The notes under the pieces were generated by a model, which was not told where the DNA came from, made no database searches, and worked only from the letters and a program-made list of their open reading frames with translations. Source: Phoronis pallida (Eukaryota > Phoronida > Phoronidae). Taken from it: a DNA stretch of 10,511 nt. How positions within the stretch are numbered: the first letter of the stretch is position 1; every line of letters starts with the position of its first letter. This document shows, piece after piece, positions 1 through 9,900 of this stretch. The stretch is from NCBI GenBank assembly GCA_028565715.1, contig JAOXYC010235571.1:1-10511 (forward strand), given 5' to 3'. Position numbers and translations under genes: made by a program.

Positions 1-842
1 AGTCATCAAATATTGATGATCAATAATAATTGCTTGTTGATCGGAATGATGAGCGGTATACCGCAGAGAACATTGTAACAAAGAAGAAAAAACATGCAGA
101 GCTCAAACTAAAATACTATTTGCAATAAGTGATGTCTATTTTGATAGACATTTATAGACCAGTCACTCCAGTGAGTACTCTGTAAGCAGCTTATTTAGTT
201 TTCAGCTGTAGATTTACTAATTGATTGGTAATTAGAGTTAAAACATTGTGTGTATTGATTGACCCTGTCTATACAGATATAATCTGATCATTCGGTATTA
301 ATTGACCGTGAGCTTTCAGACAGAAATGCCCTAAAGTCATGCAATCTTTTTGAAGTCGATTCACAAACACGGTCATTTTTACAATAAGTTTCCAATGTTG
401 TAATTGCTTGGGATTGCTTAAGTACTACTAAGCAGTTACTAATCGGCTAATAACTGTCTGCATTGTACATGTCAACATTGACATTCTAATTTACTAAGAA
501 TTGGTCTAATTTAGTTGTTTCTCAATATTATATAATTTAACTTGCAAGCTTGAGATTGAAATGATTTATTTTATACCACAATGTTACTGAATTGTGAACT
601 TAATCCTGAAAATCCACAGGTTTTGTGTTTTATCTCAACTAAGGCCCAATACCCAAACAATCAAATCGCAGAATTTTATTACATCACATGATTTGCACAA
701 CTGTATATCTCGCATGTGACCAGCACAAAATACACATGGTAAAACTAGGAACATTTCAACTTCTAATCTAAATGAACCATCATTCAACAATATTGTTTTT
801 ATTGGTTTAGAAAATATATTATGTTATTACCATTATTTACAG
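1..842. other. Intronic sequence upstream of the first visible exon
   Basis: AT-rich and without any convincing coding stretch. I looked for the ABCC N-terminal landmark (a Phe/Trp-rich segment followed by NPL) in the plus frames and did not find it. The segment is therefore read as the 3' part of a longer intron ending at the acceptor around 841-842. It holds a small perfect hairpin at 132-151 and otherwise nothing I recognise. Confidence 0.6.
132..151. repeat. Short perfect hairpin (8-bp arms)
   Basis: ATGTCTAT at 132-139 is followed by a TTTG loop and ATAGACAT at 144-151. It may be chance in AT-rich DNA, and no function is implied. Confidence 0.5.
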
Positions 843-960
843 AGAGTGGGAAAAAGAGTTGTACCAGTGGCGTTCTGGGGGGTCAGCCAGTCTGTTCAAG
901 GCACTATGTCGCTGCTATGGTCCGGGAGTTCTGTTGATAGGGGGGTTACTCCTCGTAGAG
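843..960 (+). CDS. ABCC4: ABCC4-like exon 1 of window: entry into TM1
   Basis: One leading base, then 39 codons beginning EWEKELYQW and ending GGLLLVE. This aligns with the MRP4 stretch between the pre-TM1 segment (WDKEVL in human) and TM1. Repeated AG at the border (841-846) leaves the exact acceptor uncertain by two or four bases. The donor is GTACGG in phase 0. The hydrophobic run around VLLIGGLLLVE is the first half of TM1, which continues in the next exon. Confidence 0.85.
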
Positions 961-3900
961 GTACGGTAGTTGAGTTTGGAAGTCGGGAAAACTGTTTTGC
1001 TTTCTAATTTTGTTGAATTTAAAAATTTAAACGTGTGCTTTAAAAAGGCACAGATCAGACTTCACTTAGTTTTGTTGAAAATACTGTCTCCTCGTTGGTC
1101 CCGATCTGGTGTCAAAATTCAAATCAACTAGAAATTTTGTGTATGAATCATTTGATGAACATAACTAACTTGCATCTGAGTCAAAAAATCTGTAAGGGGT
1201 GATAAAAAGTCAAACCTTCTCGGTAGGTTAAAAGCTTTCAAATCACCCCTTTGCAGATTTTTTGAGTTTTTTTACTCAGATGCAAGTTAGTTATGTTCAT
1301 CAAAGGAATCATACACAAAATTTCTAGTTGATTTGAATTTTGACGTCCGATCCCGACCAACGAGGAGACAGTATCTGAAACTTTTATCAATGAATAATGA
1401 GGTTAAATCAGCATAGTTCTTTGTCAAACCATTTTTTATTATTTGAAAACATTTATTCATTTTCCATTGTAGGAGGGGTTGCGTCTCACCCAAGCCTTCT
1501 TTCTCGGGGAAATAGTATCGTACTTTGAACCTGACTCTACGATGCCCAAGTTTCATGCCTATTTATATGCGGCAGCCTTCAGCCTATCATACATTATTGT
1601 AACGCTCATAATTCACCCGGCCTTTCACTACATATACCTCAAGGGACTACAGATCAGGGTTGCTTGTACCTCACTTATGTATAGGAAGGTAGGTAGAGTA
1701 ATTATGAATGTACCATGTTCATTTGGCTGTAAGCCCATGCAAGGCTTGTAAATTGGAAATGCTGAAAAAACACATGTAAGGTTTACACAGGCTATTAAAA
1801 TGTGTGTTAGCTTATTGGAGATACGATTACTCTTAAACTTGTGGGTAAATGTCCCCATTCGGTTTACACCCATCCGTCTGTAGTTTTGATCAAGTCAAAT
1901 AATATTTATTTGTTTTGCACATCTATTCATAATTAACTGCTTTCTGTTACAGGCAATAAAACTACGGAACACCACAGAAAACAGCAAGGAGATGAGTGGA
2001 CAGATTATTGACCTTATGTCCAGTGATGTCTATAAGTTTGATCAGGTTTGAGTGTTAGATGTATTCCTTTTATAGCTGAAGTATTTTATGTGAGAAAGGC
2101 TATTTGTTCCAATGTTTTCACCCATTCCTTTAGAAATTGAATTCATTTTAAATGCACCATTCAATAAGGAAGTGCTTTTGCCCATTTATACTTACATTAA
2201 ATACGAATAAATGTATGTTTTTAGTGGCTGAAAATGATAATTTTGAAAAATCAGAGTAAAAGACTATGGCGAGTTCTATGATTTTTTAAAATACACAGTG
2301 TTGAAAGCCAGTGTGAGACATTGTTTCATGCTGAGAATGCCACCCCCAATCAGAATGATATATCTATCTATTGTTTGATACCATGTTAATGTCATACCTC
2401 CCTGTTTGATTACAGAGTGTGTTTGCTGCCAACTTCCTCTGGCTTGGTCCCATCATGTGTATTGCCTCAGCTATATTACTCTACTACAACATTGGTTTGT
2501 CCTGTCTTGTCGGAATCGGCCTTCTACTTCTCTATATACCTATACAAGTGGCCTTTGGAAAACTAGTCACCAAATTTAGGTAATTTAATAAAAGTGGACA
2601 CCTTGGGGTTAGTATAAATTATTGTCAAACACTGAAAAACCATAAACTTTGTCTTGCATTAGAAGTTTTTTTAATTATTCAATAGTGACTTTAAGATGTG
2701 TATAATTTATGGTGTTTGCTTGATGCCACTAATGTTATTACTCAGACAAGAACGGGTTAACCATGACTTCTTGGATGTAACCTCCATGTATGTTTACCTC
2801 CATCTGTGTGTCAAATGCAAGTAAAGTCAAACATACCATCGCTTGTACCAGTTTAAACCTGTTTCCATGTACTTTCCATACAGTGTAAAATGTCTCGGCG
2901 TTCAATAAGGACATCATCTAAAAAAATGCTTAAGAAACTTGGATTGATAAGTTCACTAATATTAATATAAACATTTCCATCTGATTGGTTGCTGTCTTGT
3001 TTAAAGATATTGGTTTGGCTAACAATCTGTCAGTTTGTACAAAACGAATGTTTTTGAAGGTGTAATAACACGTGTTGACACTATTACCTAAAAATAATCA
3101 TATTTAAATAATCCAACTTACTTTCAGATTAAAAGCTACAAGCCTGACTGACAAGCGTCTCCGGGTGATGAACGACATTGTTCATGGAATGAGGGTGATT
3201 AAAATGTTTTGTTGGGAGAAACCATTTGGTCATGTCATAGCAAAGTATAGAAAGTAAGTGAACCCATTTCAGTGTTAGAATGATCATAGACTATAAACCA
3301 AATCTCAAATACTCGGCATGAGTCCTTAGCACAACTTAAATTGAAACACACTGAAATTAATGTTTGATCGATACAAAGAGTCGGATCACTGGTGTTTTTA
3401 ACCGTAACACATGCTTGGAAGAAGGACTGCTGCACAATTACACCAATGCAAAAGAATGCGACTTTATTATAGCTAAAACAGGTTGTAAGATATTTTGAGG
3501 TTGTGACTTGAATTCAGTACCCTGGGAAACGTTTGAGTATTGTTGAATAATGATTTTCACTTTTAAAATATTGTATTTGTTATAATCTTGAACATTTAGT
3601 AAAGATTCCTGGATTTTCTACTTAAAAGACAATTTCTCATTAATTTATTTCGTCACTATAATATCATGCCTTCTTCGTCAACAAAGTTATGCCTATGTTG
3701 TTGTTTTTTTACTTTCACAGGCTGGAAACTGACATCCTTAAGAAAGCTATGTTCTTCAAAGGCTTTAGTCTCTCGTTTTACTTTGTGTATGGGAAACTGG
3801 TGACATTTGCTACATTTCTTGTCTATACTTTGCTGGGGAATCCACTCACAGCTAAATCAGTGTTTGTCAGTTTGTTGGTGTTTGAAGTACTCAGGTTGAG

Positions 3901-6900
3901 TATTGGTATGATGATACCGTTAGGAATACAGTATGGTTCAGAGGCAATGGACGCCATCGATAAAATACAGGTTGGTGGAAACGTCTGATTACCAGTATCT
4001 AAAAGCTTGTGACCATAGAGTGATAGTATAGTGTTACACATAAGGGCTATTAAGCTTGTAGTTTAAAAAACCAGCTACAAAAAAACTAAAAGGTCAATCA
4101 ATTCATCATGGTAATAAATGTTGCATCGGTAAATGGTCTATTCTGGGTAATGTGGATAGCCTCATGCAACTTTTATCAACTGTCAATTAATATCTAAAAC
4201 TGAGTTATAATCTGGCAGTTCACAGTTCAAGACATTACACAAGTGATTCTTGTTCTCTTATAACACGTTTCCCCTTAATCAAGGCGTATGATCGGATGGG
4301 GCACCCGGTACTAAATGGGGCACCCGGTGTTGTAAACGGGACACCCGGGCCTTTGGATGGGGCACCTGCGCCATTGAACCGGAAGTCCGCGCCTGGAACA
4401 GGAAACCCGGAGAAATGTTCAATTTGAAATGGGAAGCCTGGAGAAATTGTCAATGTTCCTGAGCCGAGCGTATAGCCTCTAACTTATAATAAAGAACATC
4501 CAACTACCTTTTCTGGATTTCTATCTCTTCTATAAAGCTTTGCCTGTAATAAATTCATTGTTTTTGTAATTTTGATGTTGCCTTTTTTGCATATCGTTGA
4601 TTTGTATGCATGTTAATCCATGAAAATCAAGAATTCGATCTGTGGCGCCACTCTGAAATACCGTCGAAAGTGAGTAGTCATATGTTACTATATCGGTATT
4701 TTAAACACTAAGTAACTTAAAGACGAATCATATGTAAACACTGTTTAAAAACCTACCACATCATGCTTTCCGACAAAAATGACAAAATGTCACTGGTAAA
4801 TTGATTATGATCTGTGTGCATATTTTACATAGAACAGGTTACGTATCGAAACCATCTTTTTTTGAAAAATAAAATGGCGGCAGATTGAAGAAGTAAAACG
4901 AATACTCGTCGCAGAGCTCATTCAATACTTCGTGTTCTAAGACCTACATTCGCAAGCAAGCGACTCGATGTGGCGCGGGTTTCCTGTTTCAACACCGGGT
5001 GTTTTTTTTTTGAAAAATAAAATGGCGGCAGATTGAAGAAGTAAAACGAATACTCGTCGCGGAGCTCATTCAATACTTCGTGTTCTAAGACCTACATTCA
5101 CAAGCAAGCGACTCGATGTGGCGCGTGTTTCCTGTTTCAACACCCGGCTTCCTTTTTCAACACCGGGCTTCCCATCTATTTCTGCTGATTCTGTTTTTAG
5201 GTGCAGGCTTCCCGTTCAACGGCGCGGGTGTTCCATCCAAAGGCCCGGGTGCCCCATTTAGTGCCGGGTGCCCCATCCGATTATACGCCTTGTTTAACTT
5301 ATAGATTTATAAATCTTGTTTTTAAAGAAATTTCTGATGGCTGAGGAAAGGTCACAGAATGGTTATGATTCTGCGTCAAGTTTGACAGGTGATACAGTCG
5401 TCCAGTATCAGGATTACACAGCCAACTGGAAAAGGGTAAAATATTATTTAAATGCACTCATCTCGAGGACAATGGAAGATTTGAATTGACTATTTTTAAA
5501 AAGCCTGGATTTTAATCATTTCTATATGAAATACAATTCTGCTTGTTTCTGTTTAGCAACATTGACACTTAAATAAATACAAGTGCCATCTTATTTGCTA
5601 TGTATAAAAGTTTTTTTGTGACATTTTATTTTCATTTTGAACTTGCACCTTTCATTAATACTTTGGCCAAGGACAAACAATTTTCATGTACAGCAATGAT
5701 AAACAATAAGCTATTGAGCGAAAAAACAGATGATGCCTTCAGACATGTTGTCAAGGATACATCCATCACTCTATAAAACAATGACTAGTTGGGTTGAAAA
5801 ATTCTCTCAAGTTTTAACGTTGAATTTAAATTTTTTGTTTCAGCATAATACAAGTTTTGCAGTATGCAGCATAAACTTAGTGGTTGAGAAAGGTCAACTT
5901 GTAGGAATAGTAGGACCCAGTGAATCTGGCAAGGTAGGTCACATAAACTGAAGATGGATTAAGTATTGGGCGTAGCTATAATAGATTCAGGATTTTTCGG
6001 TAGAAGTCTGCTACCATCATCATTTCTAGGATGCATTTTGATGTGATAGTATGTATTGAACTGTTCTCAACATTTTCCACCATTTATTTGTCATCTGATG
6101 ATGGTAGCAGATTTCTACTGAAACGTCATGAATATATTTATAGCTACGCTCCTATTTAACTTTGTTCTTCGATTTTGGCCAAAAACAAATATCATTGATT
6201 AGAAGATGAATTGTTTATGCACAAACATGTCTTCTTTCTTACACGTGCATTGTGTTCTTTGAATTATTAAATTGTATTTGGAACTACTGCATTCTAATTT
6301 TGAATGTACACTGGATATGGTTAATGACACCCCCTCAGAGAAATTACATTCTTTTCCAGTCTTCCTTACTCATGACGATGTTAAATGAAGTACCAAGAGT
6401 TGGAGGATTCCTACGGGTCAAAGGTCGTGTGAGTTATGCTGCCACTCAGCCGTGGTTGTTCTCCGGTAGTCTCAGAGATAATATCTTGTTTGGTGCTAAG
6501 CTAGATAGGCAGAGATATAACAAGATACTAAATGCATGCTCCCTGGTCAAGGTAAGTGAAACTATTGTAAAAAGACTTTTTGAGTTGAATTCTGTTTGAA
6601 GTCTCTCTTTGTCTGAGTGAATAAAAAGGTTTCTACGTTGAAATCATTTATTAATAAGAAACTGTTCGTTATTGTAGTTTTGACATTTCAGAATCCAATA
6701 TGAATAAAGATCTTCTGCAAAAATTTTATATTGTTATTGCGGCACATGTATAATATTCAATGTCTCATGCCCCCATTGGTTTAGAAGCATTTGATATGAG
6801 ATCACTAGACAAGTAGCAAACAATGTGCTGTCCATCAATCATACATTGGCTAGTTTTCATGAGAGTTTCACTCTACTTTAACAAATAGTCATATTTAAGC

Positions 6901-9900
6901 CATTTGATTTTAATCTCATTAATTATTGGTATTAACAGGACTTGGAGACACTGCCCTACTCAGATCTTACGGAGATTGGCGATAAAGGTATCTCGGTGAC
7001 GGAGAGTCAGAAGTCTCGCATTCATCTTGCCAGGGCATGCTATCACGAGGCCGACATTTACCTACTTGACTGCCCTCTTGTGGACGTAGATAATAAAACG
7101 GCCACAGAGATTTTTATGAAGTGAGTGAATTGATAAAAACACTGAAAAATGTTATTCAATAGAATTGGTTTTGTCAAATGTGGGAAGGCGTGTCTTAGAA
7201 CATAGACAGAGAAATGTGGTCTTTATCGTTTTGAAAAACCAAATTACCAAAAATTGAAACCCCCAAAGTGAAAACAATTTTGAACAAAACTAAAATTGAA
7301 TGAGGATGCTTTTCGCGTACAATGTCTTCGAATTGCAAATTTTAAATTTTGGCATTCCTTTGCCCATTTTAACTCAATAACTTTAGCATATTGAGTGGCA
7401 TGTTCCATGAGCATGCTTCTTTTTTGAAGTTTTAAAACAGTTTTTATATGAAAACCATTTCTCTACATTTCAGATGTATTTGCACGGTGTTAAAAAACAA
7501 AACTGTTTTCTTGGTCTCAAATCGGTTAAATTTTATGAAGTCAGCTGATCAGATACTCATCATGAAAGATGTAAGTACTTTCTATAAAGTTACTGCCCCA
7601 AGGTAGTTTTCTATTTTTTGTTAAAACCTGTTATGTTCTGTGCTTCATGCAGGCCAATAAAACCTTTAACTTGGAATGCTGTAAAATAAGAAAAGTTCTG
7701 CAGAAGAAGGATTTTCTAGGGGAAAGTTGGATCATAAAATGGACAAAAAATTAATTATGGGGTCTTAGAAAAATAATACCACAATAATATCTTATTGCAT
7801 TATTATTATTATTATCATTATTCAATTTTTCACATATCCAAAGTCTCAGAATAGTTTGAACCAATGACTGAAACATTGTTTATTTGAAATTCAGTAATTT
7901 TCCTAATTTTTGTTTTCATAGCGTAAATGGCATTGGTGTCTTTGATCAGTGTAAACAGTCAACTGGAACTTTTTTTTTACTCGGAAAATTGCATTGATTA
8001 TTATATTCTATTCCTAAGGGTACCATTGATGCGACGGGAACATATGATGATCTGAGTAACGTTTTGATGGACTATGAGAAGGCACAGGCCTCAGTCACGC
8101 CCATCAAACCTTCACCTAGTCACAAGACTCCAGTCATCCCTGCTGTGGCGAAGGTGAAGAAACGTCTCGACTATTCAAACAACACCTCGTTGGAATCTCT
8201 GCAGGATATTACACTTGAGATTAGGGATCCAGAGGTAACATTAATGGGGGTGATGAATTTGAAAAGACAGAAAAAATCCCAACTGAACTGGGAATCAAAC
8301 CCAGGTCTCTTGATTGCCGGTCAGATGCTCTACCAACTAAGCTATCTAGCCCGTCCTGATTCTGTCTGTCTCTATAAGCATTATAGCGCTATTAATAGCC
8401 AGTATATATTTTTACCCCACGAAATGTTTAATGGGGGTGGTTGAAGAAAACCGTTTACTTGGTTTCATACAGGAAAATGAGTTACTGTGTAGCTTTTAAA
8501 TTTGTGAATGTGAGCTAATTTTTTGTAAAAACTTGTTTATTTTTTGCACACAAAAGTAAACTTGTATCAAACGTTTCTGTTACTCAAAATTTCATGATAA
8601 TCCAACAATTAGTTCAATGATCTCAAATAGCTTCATTTACTATTGATTGCCTTAGGTTTGACTAATATTAATGCTGTGCGCAGTTATCATGTCCAGAGCA
8701 CTCGTTGATACTCAATCTTTCCGATTTCCCATTTTAGCAAGACCATGATGAGGGTCAGTTAGTCACTGAAACAAAGTCTCCATCTTATGTGCGTATGGAT
8801 ACATTTTGGCACTACTTTCTGATAGGAAGTGGGTTATCGGGTCTCATCATTTTCTTCGTTCTCTGGGTTCTGGCACTGGTGAGTTTGGTTTCATCTTCAA
8901 ATTACACGAATCTTCATTCATTACATTTGACATAGAATTTCAAACTTTGAGATATTTAGAGACAGGTGTATACTTTGCTGCTGAGCATTTGATATTCGTG
9001 TGTTGCCCACAAACATTGACCAAAGCATATATTTCCAAATTACCTTTTAGTTGGAGCATTTTTTAAGAGGCTCAAAATTATACGCTAAAATTCTCCTATA
9101 ACTTGAACAACGAAGGTTCTGCAAACAATATATACTATTATCTGCAAATGTTAGAGGAATCAGAAGATCGTTCTTTGTCCAACCATAATCTGATTTCTTT
9201 TTCAGGCATCATATGTGCTTAGTGACTGGTGGCTGGCATTCTGGTAAATAATAGACATTTGTTCTCTTTGCAGTAAAAAAATAACATTATGTTTGATGAA
9301 GAGAAATTGGGTTATTTGCTGGTATTTACTGTTATTCCAGCAAAAAGGTATTATGGGGGGGGGGGGTTGGAGCAGTTTAGTTAATCAATATGGGTAGGTG
9401 GGTATTTAAATTTATGGGTAGGTGGGTCTTAAGCAAAGTGCCTTCCTCCTACGTTTTTTGCTGGAATAGCCCTTACTTATTATTAAACCCCTTGTTAAAA
9501 CAAATAAGATATTTCGCATGAGGACTTTTTGACATAAAGTAATAACCGATCATTAAGAAAAACATCAACACAAAATAGATATTTTCATGATACTGGTTTT
9601 GAAATTCCAGGTATTATTTTAAATCAATATCTAAAACTGATTGTTTTGTCATTGCAGGGCTGGTTTGTATCGTAACAACACAGGGACATATGTCAACTTA
9701 CAAACATTGAATAGTGATACTGTATATTACAATATGGCTATATACCTGGCTATCAACGTGGCCTTAATATTATTCACACTATTATCATCAATAGTCTTCT
9801 TCATGTCAACATTAAGGACTTCAAGAATTCTCCACGATGACATGTTTGAAGCAATAATCAGGGCACCCATTCTGTTCTTCGAACGGAGCCCGCTTGGACG

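Larger units (their letters stand above)
4275..5297. mobile_element. TTAA-flanked element with repeat-rich inverted ends
   Basis: CAAGGCGTAT at 4280 and its reverse complement ending at 5292 start terminal inverted repeats that continue through ATCGGATGGGGCACCCGG with one or two mismatches. Weaker similarity runs on for over 100 bp. TTAA lies directly outside both ends (4275-4278 and 5294-5297), as in TTAA-specific (piggyBac-type) insertions. However, the tips (T/A then CAAGG) are not the usual piggyBac CCC. The interior has no transposase. GC content is clearly higher than in the surrounding intron. Best read as a non-autonomous element of about 1015 bp; the superfamily is uncertain. Confidence 0.7.
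3971..5327 (+). other. Long intron dominated by a GC-rich mobile element
   Basis: At 1357 bases this is the longest intron in view, phase 0. About 1 kb of it (4279-5293) is a terminal-inverted-repeat element that ends only 34 bases before the next exon. The left 300 bases are plain AT-rich sequence. The acceptor (TTTTTAAAG) is poor, with A at -3. Confidence 0.8.
8235..8737 (+). other. Intron with a SINE insertion
   Basis: 503 bases, phase 0. The first third is a minus-strand tRNA-derived retroposon (8241-8439 with its duplications). The remainder is AT-rich with a good acceptor (TTTCCCATTTTAG). Confidence 0.8.
9244..9657 (+). other. Intron with a small MITE and G-run
   Basis: 414 bases, phase 2. 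It contains the inverted-repeat element at 9329-9472; the flanks are AT-rich. Acceptor TTTTGTCATTGCAG. Confidence 0.8.

Noticed and set aside
1-842. An upstream exon encoding the ABCC N-terminus
   Set aside because: No frame shows the expected Phe/Trp-rich NPL segment or suitable splice borders; it must lie further left.
1287-1873. Minus-strand open frames across 1287-1556 and 1628-1873
   Set aside because: They cross the foldback element and the complement of exon 2; no domain or splice logic.
4235-4453. Minus-strand Gly/Pro-rich open frame
   Set aside because: It is generated by 21-bp repeats at the element end and is mirrored by a plus-strand frame at 5116-5304. No start context or splice partners suggest a gene.
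8282-8352. Functional tRNA gene on the minus strand
   Set aside because: A and B boxes and the T-arm are present, but the acceptor stem does not pair and the anticodon stem is bulged. It lies within a SINE with target duplications.
8064-8444. Plus-strand frame continuing past exon 12
   Set aside because: Only 8019-8234 matches the family. The rest is read-through into the intron and the SINE.
4189-9643. Shared 15-mer AATATCTAAAACTGA near 4189 and 9629
   Set aside because: A single short AT-rich match in a 10-kb AT-rich window can be chance, and the similarity does not extend beyond it.
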